The position numbers were made by a program, and so were the translations under genes. This document shows, one piece after another, positions 47,492 through 56,654 of a stretch of DNA of 64,000 bases. The stretch is from SKVR01 sp964491395. GTDB taxonomy: Bacteria > Bacteroidota > Bacteroidia > Bacteroidales > UBA7960. The notes below the pieces were generated by a model. That model made no database searches and was not told the origin of the DNA. It saw nothing but the letters and a program-made list of their open reading frames with translations. Position 1 is the stretch's first letter. Each line of letters starts with the position of its first letter. Location: positions 1-64,000 of the forward strand of contig CAZBGI010000003.1 of the NCBI GenBank assembly GCA_964491395.1. The letters are read 5' to 3'.

Positions 47492-47647
47492 CGCTTTTGT
47501 CCCACATGAGCATAATTATTATTTGTCAGTTTCTCAGAAATTATCCGGTATAAAACATGTAACAATTATAAATCAGGATAGAAAACACATACAATACTAT
47601 TACAATCTTAAACCGGGGCATTTCTGCTTACTGGTGGCTGAAAGTTT

Positions 47648-48466
47648 TTATGGGCTTTTATAACTGATGGCTGCTCCAATAGCAGTGCAATGGCGGGCAT
47701 ATTTGGGAGTGTAAAACGTAACATTGTAAAGCCTGGATAGTTCCTGAAATGTTTTTTGTGCCTGGGGAATTTTTACCAGATTGCCGGTCATTACGATCTG
47801 GTTGTCTTTTTCAACTTTGGAGGCCAGCACAGCCATCATGCCAATGGTTTGAAATACCATATTTAAAATGGCTTTAACCAAGTCACTTTTAGATGCTTTA
47901 TCGCTCATTTTTCCAAAATTGGATGCTGTTAGTGTGGCGGGCAGATTCCCGATATCTCCTTTGGTTATATCACTGATGCTCAGATCAACCAGGGATAAAT
48001 CACCACTTTCAGAGAGGGCGACTATATTGTCAAAATCGGAAAGATTGAGCATCGCTTTGGATAATCCCACTATGGTGCCTCCTCCCACACCGGTGCCACC
48101 AATATGAGAAATACAGTCTCCATGGGCTTTTACAATGGCTGTACCTGTTCCCATACTCACTATCACGGCTTTCTTAAGTTTCGAAAGGTACAAACCTCCA
48201 TATCCCAGTGCAATGAATTCTTCTACCTTTTCCACTGGGATACCCAACAGATCTTTGTGGATAAAACTTGCTCCTGCTCCGGTCATCCTGATGAGTTCAA
48301 TATCTTGTATGGATAAGTCGTTGGTGTTAAGAAATTTCCCCAATGCACCTGCTGCAGAGGCAATGGGATCACTTGCTTCCACTGTAAGGGGCTCATGTAA
48401 TGTGTTTTCTTTAAAACCCACAATTTTGGTGGTGCTTCCACCTATATCTATACCTATTATCATCAA
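47648..48466 (-). CDS. coaW: Type II pantothenate kinase-like protein (CoaW/Fumble family)
   Basis: Likely phosphorylates pantothenate, the first step of coenzyme A synthesis. The 272-residue protein has the ASKHA-fold phosphate loop IGIDIGGSTTKIVGF, then MTGAGASFI, VSMGTGTAIV, HIGGTGVGGGTIVGL and IVMTGNLVKIPQ near the C-terminus, as in the eukaryotic and staphylococcal type II enzymes. Many Bacteroidota instead carry a type III enzyme (CoaX), which is not in this window. A related sugar or acyl kinase function cannot be fully excluded, but the GGTGVGGGT block is characteristic. Confidence 0.82.
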   Translation of the reverse strand: MMIIGIDIGGSTTKIVGFKENTLHEPLTVEASDPIASAAGALGKFLNTNDLSIQDIELIRMTGAGASFIHKDLLGIPVEKVEEFIALGYGGLYLSKLKKAVIVSMGTGTAIVKAHGDCISHIGGTGVGGGTIVGLSKAMLNLSDFDNIVALSESGDLSLVDLSISDITKGDIGNLPATLTASNFGKMSDKASKSDLVKAILNMVFQTIGMMAVLASKVEKDNQIVMTGNLVKIPQAQKTFQELSRLYNVTFYTPKYARHCTAIGAAISYKSP

Positions 48467-48623
48467 TCAAAAGTAAACATTTTTTCATGTAATCGAAAGA
48501 GTGTCGAAACAGGCTGTGGGTTTTAAAAAGTGATATATGCCAGACTTATGATACATTTTACACACTGATAATAATCGGAGCCTATCTACACATGCAATTG
48601 TGATAGGGATGGATGGAAAAAAC

Positions 48624-48654
48624 TTTGCCAATATCCTTTTTTGTTTTACCTTGG
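48624..48654 (+). promoter_or_regulatory. Candidate promoter of the hflKC operon
   Basis: TTTG at 48624-48627 and TACCTTGG at 48647-48654, 19 nt apart, match the Bacteroidota -33 and -7 elements with one mismatch. Initiation would be near 48661, leaving a leader of about 33 nt before the ATG at 48694. Confidence 0.45.
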
Positions 48655-48693
48655 CATCGATAAATTGTAATTGTATTAATCTAACAAGAAATT

Positions 48694-49671
48694 ATGAGAA
48701 CACCAGAAGAACAAGTGCAGTATTACTCCGACATGATAAAAAAAAACATAAAGATTGTCGTAGTAGTACTTGTGGGGGTAATTGTATTATTTACTTCGGT
48801 TAAAACTGTTGCCCCGGAAGAAGAAGGGGTGGTTGTACAGTTGGGTAAATTCAACCGAACCTTACAACCCGGGTTGAACTTTATTCTGCCGTTTGGAATA
48901 GAGGTGATGCATAAGATTCCGGTTCAACGGCAATTGAAGCAAGAGTTTGGTTTTCGTACTACCCGGGCCGATACCCGCACCCAGTATGCCACTGGTGACT
49001 TTTCGCAGGAATCGCTGATGCTTACCGGAGATTTAAATCTGGCTGATGTGGAATGGGTTATCCAGTACAGGATTGTCAATTCCTTTAATTACTTATTTAG
49101 AGTAAAAGATGCTGATGGTGCATTGAGGGATATGTCTGAGGCTGCCATGAGAAAAATCGTTGGAGACAGAACTGTCAATGAGGTTTTAACCGTGGGCAGA
49201 CAGGAGGTTGCATCAACAGTAGAGGCGTTGCTGCAAAAAATGTGCGATGAATATGAAAATGGGATACGGATTGATCAGGTAGTACTGCAGGATGTTAATC
49301 CGCCTGAATCGGTGAAACCTTCATTCAATGCTGTAAACCAGGCGCAGCAGGAGCGTGAAACATTGATAAATCAAGCTGAGTCGGAATATAATCGGGTGAT
49401 ACCGCGGGCCAGAGGTGAAGCCATTGAAACCATCGAGCTCGCCAACGCTTATGCCCTTAAAAGGGTTAACAGTGCCAAAGGTGAAGCGGAAAGATTCAAT
49501 GCAGTTTATACAGAATATGTGAAAGCACCCGAAGTAACCAAAAAAAGATTGTACCTGGAATCAATGGAGCGGATCATTCCTAAATTAGGAAACAAAATCA
49601 TTATGGATGAGAAAGGAACCAATTTACTGCCGTTGCTCAATATTGATAAACAAAAAGCACAAACACCCTGA
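48694..49671 (+). CDS. hflK: FtsH protease modulator HflK (SPFH/stomatin family)
   Basis: 325 residues. A short cytoplasmic N-terminus is followed by one membrane helix (IVVVVLVGVIVLF, residues about 26-38), then the SPFH domain (APEEEGVVVQLGKFNRTLQPGLNFILPF) in the periplasm and a long helical part rich in Ala, Glu and Arg (residues about 215-290). HflK and HflC form a cage around the FtsH protease and limit its action on membrane proteins. It is followed after 23 nt by hflC. The usual Gly/Pro-rich N-terminal extension of proteobacterial HflK is absent. Confidence 0.9.
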   Translation: MRTPEEQVQYYSDMIKKNIKIVVVVLVGVIVLFTSVKTVAPEEEGVVVQLGKFNRTLQPGLNFILPFGIEVMHKIPVQRQLKQEFGFRTTRADTRTQYATGDFSQESLMLTGDLNLADVEWVIQYRIVNSFNYLFRVKDADGALRDMSEAAMRKIVGDRTVNEVLTVGRQEVASTVEALLQKMCDEYENGIRIDQVVLQDVNPPESVKPSFNAVNQAQQERETLINQAESEYNRVIPRARGEAIETIELANAYALKRVNSAKGEAERFNAVYTEYVKAPEVTKKRLYLESMERIIPKLGNKIIMDEKGTNLLPLLNIDKQKAQTP

Positions 49672-49694
49672 TTCAAATAAAAAGAAATTTACGT

Positions 49695-50633
49695 ATGAAA
49701 TCAAAAAATATATTATTAATTGGAATTGTAGTTCTCCTGGCCCTGCTTGGCTTTAATTCTATTTTTATTCTCAATGAAAAACAGCAAGCAATTGTTACCC
49801 AATTTGGGAAACCCATTGGTGGAGCAAGAACAGAACCCGGAATAAATATTAAAATTCCTTTTATTCAAAAGGTGCAATATTTTGATAAAAGGTACTTAAA
49901 ATGGGATGGCGATCCCAACCAGGTTCCTACTGAAGACAAGAAATTTATCTTTGTTGATACTTATGCACGTTGGCAAATAACCGACCCATTGCAGTTTTTT
50001 ATTCGTTTGCGGGATGAATCCTCCGGTCAATCCAGGCTGGATGATATCCTGGATGGTGAAACACGAAATGCCATTGCCAGCCATGAATTACTCGATCTGG
50101 TGCGCTCAAGCAATCGTACGCCCGAGGTGTATGAAGACTATCTTGAAGATATGGAGGAACTGGAGGAAATATCTGTAGGTAGAGAAGAAGTTGAAGCTAT
50201 GGTTCTGGAAAAAGCCAATGAGAGAACGGCAGATCTGGGTATCCGAATACTGGATTTCCGCTTTAAGCGCATGAATTATGTGGACGAAGTAAGGCGCAAT
50301 GTGTATGACCGCATGATAAGTGAGCGAAACCGTATTGCTGATCAGTTTCGTTCTGAAGGGCAGGGTGAAGCCCGTAGAATTGAAGGCGACAAAGAACGTG
50401 ATTTAGCTCAGATTAAATCTGAGGCATTCCGTGAAGCGGAAATTATCAGGGGTAAGGCGGATGCCGAAGCCACTACCATCTACGCATCGGCTTACAACAA
50501 AAATGCTACATCCCGCGAATTATATACTTTTCTCAGATCGATGGAGACTCTGGAAAAATCTTTCGATGAGGAAACCAGTATTATTCTTACAACCGATAGC
50601 GAATTGTACAAATTTCTGAAAAGCACCCGATAA
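49695..50633 (+). CDS. hflC: FtsH protease modulator HflC
   Basis: 312 residues with an N-terminal membrane helix (ILLIGIVVLLALLGFNSIFIL) and an SPFH domain (LNEKQQAIVTQFGKPIGGARTEPGINIKIPF). Further on, RFKRMNYVDEVRRNVYDRMISERNRIA and the EGQGEARRIEGDKERDLAQIKSEA helix, given here as landmarks, are hallmarks of HflC. It is the partner of HflK upstream, and a strong terminator follows 12 nt after the stop. Confidence 0.92.
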   Translation: MKSKNILLIGIVVLLALLGFNSIFILNEKQQAIVTQFGKPIGGARTEPGINIKIPFIQKVQYFDKRYLKWDGDPNQVPTEDKKFIFVDTYARWQITDPLQFFIRLRDESSGQSRLDDILDGETRNAIASHELLDLVRSSNRTPEVYEDYLEDMEELEEISVGREEVEAMVLEKANERTADLGIRILDFRFKRMNYVDEVRRNVYDRMISERNRIADQFRSEGQGEARRIEGDKERDLAQIKSEAFREAEIIRGKADAEATTIYASAYNKNATSRELYTFLRSMETLEKSFDEETSIILTTDSELYKFLKSTR

Positions 50634-50644
50634 AATTGCATCAT

Positions 50645-50686
50645 AAAAAAACAGGTGAGATTCATCAAATCTCACCTGTTTTTTTT
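50645..50686 (+). terminator. Strong bidirectional terminator between hflC and the LutA-like gene
   Basis: ACAGGTGAGATT (50651-50662) pairs perfectly with AATCTCACCTGT (50668-50679) around the loop CATCA, and the stem is extended by A-tract and T-tract on either side. The + strand continues into eight T residues, so it ends hflKC; the mirrored A-tract lets it serve the convergent gene as well. Confidence 0.92.
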
Positions 50687-50826
50687 GTGGGATAAACACC
50701 CTATACATTATTTCCGGATTTGAGTCTGTAATGAATACAAGTTTATAACAAAGCCGGAGAGAACCGGATGATCATCCTTCTAGCCATCTTGTGAGAACGA
50801 TTCGGAAGTGTTAAGATTGCCACCCA

Positions 50827-51558
50827 TTATTCTCTTTTTACCAATACATCGGCAATATGGAGTACTTTCAGGGGCAGGTTATTTCTGCTTATATAACTTT
50901 GTATATGCATCAGACATGATGCTTCTGTGCTGATGATGTATTCAGCACCTGTTTTGAGCGCATTTTCGGCCTTTTGTTCGGCCATGGCAGTGGCGATGGC
51001 TTCATGTTTTACCGAGAAGGTACCTCCGAAGCCACAACAAACATCAACATGTTCCATTTCAATGATTTCAAGTCCTTTTACCCTGGAAAGTAACCGGCGG
51101 GGTTCATCTTTCAGCCCGTATTCCCTGATGGCAGCACATGAATCGTGAATGGTTGCTTTGGCTTGAAAGGAAGCTCCAAAATCCTCTGTTTTCATGTGGT
51201 TTACAAGGAAATCGGTCAATTCAAATATTTTTCGCCCCAACTGCCGGTTGGGATTGTGCCAGGCCGAGTTGTCAAACATCCCGTTGTAGTAGTTTTTTAC
51301 CATACCCACGCATGAGGCCGAAGGACCTACTACCAATGGATAATCCATGAAATCTTTGATGAATTTTTCGGCTACACACCGTGCTTCTTCCCAGTAGCCT
51401 CCATTAAAAGCCATTTGACCGCAGCATGTTTGGTTGGGATTGTAATGTACTTTTACCCCAATTTGTTCCAGCAATTTTACCATATTCATGCCGGTTTGAG
51501 GGTAAACCTGGTCAATAAAACAAGGAATAAAAATACCTGCTTCCTTCATTTTAAACAA
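50827..51558 (-). CDS. (Fe-S)-binding Cys-rich protein, LutA/LldE/GlpC type
   Basis: 243 residues with two Cys-rich CCG domains: CFIDQVYP then NQTCCGQMAFNGGY in the first half, and HDSCAAI then HVDVCCGFGGTFSVKHE in the second. This is the layout of LutA/LldE, part of a three-protein L-lactate dehydrogenase, and of related redox subunits that bind non-cubane Fe-S clusters. No LutB or LutC partner lies next to it, so the partner may be elsewhere. It is the last gene of the GWxTD-rlmB run. Confidence 0.85.
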   Translation of the reverse strand: MFKMKEAGIFIPCFIDQVYPQTGMNMVKLLEQIGVKVHYNPNQTCCGQMAFNGGYWEEARCVAEKFIKDFMDYPLVVGPSASCVGMVKNYYNGMFDNSAWHNPNRQLGRKIFELTDFLVNHMKTEDFGASFQAKATIHDSCAAIREYGLKDEPRRLLSRVKGLEIIEMEHVDVCCGFGGTFSVKHEAIATAMAEQKAENALKTGAEYIISTEASCLMHIQSYISRNNLPLKVLHIADVLVKRE

Positions 51559-51704
51559 AATTAAATTCTTTTCTGTATTGGGATGGACTCCGTAAGACCA
51601 GCAACAAATTTACATTTACTTCATTTGCTTCATCGAAATCCTGTTATAGGGATGTGACAAGCTTATGGGAATCAGAATGGCTGCCATTTACCGGGTGATA
51701 CATA

Positions 51705-52451
51705 TTACTGATTATAAGTCATATATTCTCGCTGTCTGAGTACTTCAAATAACACAATTCCGGTGGCCACCGAAACATTTAATGAGCCGATTTGTCCCCG
51801 CTGTGGTATAGAGATACTCTTGTCGGCCATGGTAATACATGCTTTTGAAATACCCTTCTCTTCCGATCCCATTATAATAGCCAAAGGCCCCTGCAACTTG
51901 CTTTCATACAGATTGTGGGCTGCTTTTTCGGTGCAGGCTACGGTATGAATGCCGCTCTCTTTCAAGAAAGCAATGCTTTCCATTAAATCTCTTTCCTTGC
52001 ATACCGGAATTCGGGTAAGTGCTCCGGACGATGTTTTGATGGCATCGGCATTTACCGGTGCACTGGATTTTTCGCCCATAACAATAGCATGGGCTCCGGC
52101 ACATTCAGCGGAACGGGCTATAGCTCCCAGGTTGCGTACATCTGTAATCTTATCCAGCAATACCAGCAAAGGCGTTTCTCCTTTTTCATATATTTGAGGA
52201 AGAAGCATTTCCAGTTTATGGTATTCTATTTCAGCTGTTTGCGCAATCACTCCCTGGTGATTCTTACGGGTAATACGATTAAGTTTCTCCTGGGGTACCA
52301 TCTGGAAAGGAATCTCTTTTTCACGAATCAGTTGAAAGAGTTTTTGGAAGGTAGCCCCTTCAAGGCCTTTTTGAATAAATACTTTTTCGGGTATTTTTCC
52401 TTCTTCCAGAAGTTCTATGATAGGCCTGATGCCAAATATGTAGTTCTCCAA
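51705..52451 (-). CDS. rlmB: 23S rRNA (guanosine-2251-2'-O)-methyltransferase, SpoU/TrmH family
   Basis: 248 residues. The N-terminal substrate-binding domain (FGIRPIIELLEEGKIPEKVFIQKGL) precedes a SPOUT methyltransferase domain: DKITDVRNLGAIARSAECAGAHA is motif 1, IMGSEEKGIS motif 2 and ISIPQRGQIGSLNVSVATGIVLFE motif 3 (short blocks), forming the knotted S-adenosylmethionine site. The RNA target is by family assignment. It starts 38 nt after the GWxTD gene and is probably co-transcribed. Confidence 0.92.
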   Translation of the reverse strand: MENYIFGIRPIIELLEEGKIPEKVFIQKGLEGATFQKLFQLIREKEIPFQMVPQEKLNRITRKNHQGVIAQTAEIEYHKLEMLLPQIYEKGETPLLVLLDKITDVRNLGAIARSAECAGAHAIVMGEKSSAPVNADAIKTSSGALTRIPVCKERDLMESIAFLKESGIHTVACTEKAAHNLYESKLQGPLAIIMGSEEKGISKACITMADKSISIPQRGQIGSLNVSVATGIVLFEVLRQREYMTYNQ

Positions 52452-52489
52452 TTTTTATTGTTTTAAAGTAAATAGTATAAGGTTGTCGA

Positions 52490-53761
52490 TTATCTTCTCC
52501 ATCTGTCTACTGCATGGTTCCAGTTTCTGCGGTAATCTGATTTTCTTTCAAGTCTGTAATGATTGTCAGACAGGATGTTATCGATTTTTAAAAAATGAAA
52601 TTCAGCTCCGGGACTGTTAAATCCCTCAATATAATGCCAGGTTTCTCCATCGTTTTGATGAAAAACCATATCCGGTGGTCCAAAAATAATATAAATCATG
52701 CCTTTGTCTGTCTGCCAGCCAGGTACAAATGAACTGAACAAAGCATTGGCATCCTCAACTCTTTGGTTATAGCGTTGCATCAATGTGGTGGCCCGCTCAG
52801 GATTACCGGTACTTTTTGCCCAAAACCTTTCAGCAGCCAAATGAGCGTCACCCAGTGAAAACAATGCATCAAATTCATGGCTTGAAGTGATGTATCTCAG
52901 GGGGAATAAGAGTGTGTCATTGTCAGGAAGATGAGGAAATCCTTTCCAGAAGCTTTTGATCGAAAAACCTAATTCTGGATCGCCGGGTTCTGAGAATCGG
53001 TATAATCCATTCCCCGGCAATTGAATGGATGCTGCTCCCCCGGAAAAGTCAACCTGGTATATCGAATCGCTTGTAAAGTGCAGTTCTTCTGCTTCTTCAT
53101 CTTTATTTTCGCCGGGAGTGACATACGGTGCACCGGGGGTTTCGTTTATCAAAGAGAAACGCTGCACTTCCAGGGAGAAATCTTTATCCTGGGCGTGGGT
53201 AAGGATAAACTCTTTTTGCGGGTTTAAAAAAAAGGGTGGGTGATGCATACTGCTGTCAGAAACAGCCGATAGCGAAAAAAAAGCTTCAGATAAGATGCTT
53301 TTCTTGTCTGTTCTGACAAGAAAGTTTTCTGTTAACCTTCTGTTTATATCTTCAAACAAGAAGAGAAGTGTATACGATTTTCCCGTGGGAACAGCAAGAG
53401 TAAACTCATTTTCTACACTCCTGCTCTCATCAAGGTACAAAGTGTCAGTAAAGCTATGTTCTTGTGTGTAAAGATGTCCTCCTTGATCATAAGAATCATA
53501 CAGTGAAACTGTGATTTGATAACCGGCCAGGTAAAAATTTTCCCGGGCATCACGTACATACAGAAGCTGGTCGGCCGGAACTTTAAATTGTACAAGACTC
53601 AGTTCTTTGTCAATATGGGAAACAAGATAGGATACATTTATGTTGCTTTTTTTTTCATGATATCCGTGCGCCATGTTAACATGGCTGATACGGGTAACCT
53701 TACTGCAGCCGATGAGCAGCATCATGTTGATAACAAGCAGAGATATAAGCTTTAGCTTCAT
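52490..53761 (-). CDS. GWxTD domain-containing lipoprotein
   Basis: 423 residues. The signal peptide ends in a lipobox (LLIGCS, cysteine near residue 19), so this is a lipoprotein. The N-terminal half is beta-rich. The C-terminal part carries the GWxTD motif (PGWQTDKGMIYIIFGPPD, about residue 360) followed by WHYIEGF, a domain found mainly in Bacteroidota and relatives and of unknown function. It heads a run with rlmB and the LutA-like gene. Confidence 0.87.
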   Translation of the reverse strand: MKLKLISLLVINMMLLIGCSKVTRISHVNMAHGYHEKKSNINVSYLVSHIDKELSLVQFKVPADQLLYVRDARENFYLAGYQITVSLYDSYDQGGHLYTQEHSFTDTLYLDESRSVENEFTLAVPTGKSYTLLFLFEDINRRLTENFLVRTDKKSILSEAFFSLSAVSDSSMHHPPFFLNPQKEFILTHAQDKDFSLEVQRFSLINETPGAPYVTPGENKDEEAEELHFTSDSIYQVDFSGGAASIQLPGNGLYRFSEPGDPELGFSIKSFWKGFPHLPDNDTLLFPLRYITSSHEFDALFSLGDAHLAAERFWAKSTGNPERATTLMQRYNQRVEDANALFSSFVPGWQTDKGMIYIIFGPPDMVFHQNDGETWHYIEGFNSPGAEFHFLKIDNILSDNHYRLERKSDYRRNWNHAVDRWRR

Positions 53762-53983
53762 TGTACAAAGATAAAGATTATGTTCATCAGATGGTTGTTA
53801 TCTTGGTTAAATGCAAAATAATTTATTCAATTAACAGAAAAAAAGTGAAGTGAAGCAGCCTGATAAAACGCTTCCCCTTGATAACAATTCAGGAGGATTT
53901 ACCTGCTTATAAAACAGGATGCTGAATGAAATCGTCTGTGTTTTTAGTTGAAAATTGCGTAATTTCCGCATGGTTTTTTTTGA

Positions 53984-53991
53984 TAGTTTTG
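53984..53991 (+). promoter_or_regulatory. -7 box candidate for the LRR gene
   Basis: TAGTTTTG is an exact TAnnTTTG match 19 nt before the ATG at 54011. The upstream -33 element is weak (TTTC at 53963-53966, spacing 17). Confidence 0.35.
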
Positions 53992-54010
53992 GTCAAAATT
54001 ATTTATAACT

Positions 54011-54919
54011 ATGGACAGAGACGAAGTATTGGAAGCCATTGAACTGGCAAAAGAACAAAAACTAAAGAAGTTAAGCCTTTCGAACAGGGGGATTACCGAA
54101 TTGCCTCCTGAAATAAGCAGATTAAGTCATGTGCAGAAGTTGGATCTTTCCTACAACAATATAAAAAAGCTACCCGATGAGTTTTGTCATCTTACCAATT
54201 TGAGTTCACTCTACCTTAATCACAATGAATTGGATTTCCTGCCTGAGTTTTTTGGAAATCTCACTCATCTGACCAACCTTGACCTTAGCAACAATAAGAT
54301 TGCTCAATTGCCCGAGAGTATTGGGAATATGAATAATCTTGTTCATCTTGATCTAAGCTTTAATAGCATAAAAAAGCTTCCGTTGAGCATGGTCAACCTT
54401 ACCGGACTCAAAAAGCTCTATCTTGAAAATAACCCAAGCGAATTTCCCCCTGAAAAAGTTATCAAGAGGGGGTTGTATGCCACCATGCATTTTCTTTTCG
54501 GGGAAATCCGCAAAAAGGAAAGTGCAAAGGTAATGATGCAGGTTTACAATATGCCAAGGGATTTGATTACTCCTTTTACAACGTATATTGAATGTTTTAA
54601 TGATCTTGTTTCTTCGGCCAATGATCAACTCATTAATTTCGATGTTAAGTATATTAAACAGGATTTTACAACCAATGTAGACGTTGACATAGAGATGGAA
54701 AAATACCTGCTTGACTTTATGAGCTTTATTAAATCCAACATCGGCCAGAAAACATACAGTGAGTATAAAAAGGAAGGAAAAGGAATGATGGCTTTGCAAT
54801 TGGCTGATTTGAGTCAGCAGCTCATGGGGGTAAGCAAATCGCTCAATGAAAAAATGGACGAAATGAAAAGCCTTCAGGAACGGATTGAAAAACTCACTGC
54901 AATTATAGAAAAGGGATAA
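54011..54919 (+). CDS. Leucine-rich-repeat protein with unrecognised C-terminal domain and coiled coil
   Basis: 302 residues, no signal peptide or membrane segment, so cytoplasmic. A short helical N-terminus leads into about five LRRs of the Lxx-LxLSxNxIxxLPxxIxxL type (residues about 18-145), the last capped by LENNPSEFPPEKVIKRGL, which resembles the cap seen in bacterial LRR-GTPase (Roco-type) proteins. No GTPase domain follows. Instead residues about 165-260 form an unrecognised helical domain, and 265-302 is a coiled coil (LMGVSKSLNEKMDEMKSL, then ERIEKLTAIIEKG). The start at 54011 follows a good -7 box. Function is unknown. Confidence 0.8.
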   Translation: MDRDEVLEAIELAKEQKLKKLSLSNRGITELPPEISRLSHVQKLDLSYNNIKKLPDEFCHLTNLSSLYLNHNELDFLPEFFGNLTHLTNLDLSNNKIAQLPESIGNMNNLVHLDLSFNSIKKLPLSMVNLTGLKKLYLENNPSEFPPEKVIKRGLYATMHFLFGEIRKKESAKVMMQVYNMPRDLITPFTTYIECFNDLVSSANDQLINFDVKYIKQDFTTNVDVDIEMEKYLLDFMSFIKSNIGQKTYSEYKKEGKGMMALQLADLSQQLMGVSKSLNEKMDEMKSLQERIEKLTAIIEKG

Positions 54920-54929
54920 GCGGAATTGC

Positions 54930-56654
54930 TCAGAAACTGGAGATGTATCCCACATGAACCTTTGCATTACGGAGTTCCGGCGATACATCTTTTTTAAAAC
55001 CCAGTGCCAGGTTAAGGGAAAAAATACCGGCCCGGGTTTGAAGATTGATACCCGTGCCAAACCCCACGGGAAAATCGTTGCTTGGGTTATCTGAGCTTGC
55101 TTGCCGATACCATCCCCCGGAGGTGAAAAAGCTAAAGTAACTTTGCGGATCGGTAAAAAACCGGAATTCAACATCTGCAAAAGAATAAGCTGAAGCAAGA
55201 AGAGACAATTCATCAAAACCGCGAAGCGTTTGAAATCCTCCCAGCCGGAATAATTGATTAGGGGGGAGGTTTTTTCCATTGATAAATCCGGAACGGCTGC
55301 CCACCAGTAATGTGGCCCTGCTTCCTGTTTGCCATCTTTTTTCAATATGCGACAACAGGTTCACCCGGGTGGTTCGCATTTGTGTTTCATCATATACATT
55401 GTCGGGCAGGTTATCGTTGCGTTGGATGCTTTTCATGCCGGCCGATGCCGTCAAATTTACCCTGAAGCCTTCCTGCATTATTTTCCTGAAATATGCGCTT
55501 GTGCTGTATCTGTATTCCAATCCATAAAGATTCATTGTGAAATCAAGGTTGGGTGAAGAATTCTCAGGATATTGCCGGATCTGGGTATTGATAAGGTTGT
55601 TGGTCGTATTATGCCAAAACACTCCCATTTTGCTGCCGGAGGATAGGGGAAAAAAGAAGGCAGGTTTTACCTGTACTTGCAACCAGCTGGAGTCTTGTTT
55701 GTGAAGGGCAAACATCATTTCTGTTTCCATGGGAAGCCTGAAAGGGTAGGGGTAGCTGCCCTGAAGGCTGAGAATCTGGGTCCCTGAGCCCGGGCTTTGC
55801 CATTGCATGTCAATTTTCTCTCCCATTCCCATGGCATTTGATAAATAAAGGTTCAGCATCCCGGTAATCTGAAAGGAAGCTTCTGGATCTGACCCTCCTG
55901 AAAATCCGGCAATGCCATCAAACCTGTTGGAGGGGATGTTTGTGAGGGGAACAAGTAATGAAGCTAATCCTGGCGAGAAACTCAACTGAAGAGGGCCTGT
56001 TAATTCTGCATATTCCAATTCCTGAAGTTTTAGTTCGGCTCCCCGGACCCATTCTTCATTATAAAGGTTTCCTGCTTCAATACCCAGGAAATTTTCTAAA
56101 AAATGGCGATTAAGGTTTGCATCTCCGATAATACTGATGGTATCGAAAAGAACTTTCTCCGAAGGATTGACTTTCAGGTCCAGCCAGATAACATCTCCTT
56201 CAATTTGCACATTTTGTTTTTCTATGCGGGCAAAAGGATGCCCCTTCCGGGCATAATAATCAATGATACGTTCTGCTTCTGCATCAAATTCTTCAAAGCT
56301 TACCGGTTCCGATTGGGCAAGATGGTTAACGGCTGCCCCAAAAAGTGCACGATCGCCGATAACCAGTTCGTTTATCCTGTAATGATATTGGGTGCCCGGG
56401 GAAATATAGATTACAAACTCCTTTGCTTGTCTTACGATGCTGTCTGTGGTTGCCAGCAGATAGCCTTTGTGCTGAAAATGAGAAATCTTTTCTTTTGCAA
56501 ATAAACCTGCCTTGCGTGTGTTGATGCTGTCGTTTGCCTGAAGGCGAAAAATTTCCTGCCGTTGCTGACTCACTGTTTGCTGGCCTTTGCTCTGCAATAC
56601 TGCTACCAGGCAAAGCAACACCCACAACGCAATATTTGAAAGAAAGCGAATCAT
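54930..56654 (-). CDS. Omp85-superfamily outer-membrane protein (BamA/TamA-like)
   Basis: 574 residues with a signal peptide (IALWVLLCLVAVLQS). About residues 30-215 form POTRA-like modules (YHYRINELVIGDRALF, FDTISIIGDANLNRHFL). The rest is a beta-barrel with alternating aromatic strands, including the Omp85 motif GGFQTLRGFDELS, ending in VHVGYISSF with a terminal Phe. Shorter than BamA (about 800 residues), it resembles TamA- or patatin-associated barrel proteins of Bacteroidota; the cargo is unknown. Its start directly abuts the stop of ung upstream. Confidence 0.88.
   Translation of the reverse strand: MIRFLSNIALWVLLCLVAVLQSKGQQTVSQQRQEIFRLQANDSINTRKAGLFAKEKISHFQHKGYLLATTDSIVRQAKEFVIYISPGTQYHYRINELVIGDRALFGAAVNHLAQSEPVSFEEFDAEAERIIDYYARKGHPFARIEKQNVQIEGDVIWLDLKVNPSEKVLFDTISIIGDANLNRHFLENFLGIEAGNLYNEEWVRGAELKLQELEYAELTGPLQLSFSPGLASLLVPLTNIPSNRFDGIAGFSGGSDPEASFQITGMLNLYLSNAMGMGEKIDMQWQSPGSGTQILSLQGSYPYPFRLPMETEMMFALHKQDSSWLQVQVKPAFFFPLSSGSKMGVFWHNTTNNLINTQIRQYPENSSPNLDFTMNLYGLEYRYSTSAYFRKIMQEGFRVNLTASAGMKSIQRNDNLPDNVYDETQMRTTRVNLLSHIEKRWQTGSRATLLVGSRSGFINGKNLPPNQLFRLGGFQTLRGFDELSLLASAYSFADVEFRFFTDPQSYFSFFTSGGWYRQASSDNPSNDFPVGFGTGINLQTRAGIFSLNLALGFKKDVSPELRNAKVHVGYISSF

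Noticed and set aside
54353..55345. 330-codon open frame on the - strand
   Set aside because: It is antisense to the LRR gene and out of frame within the Omp85 gene, both clearly real; the translation shows no family features.
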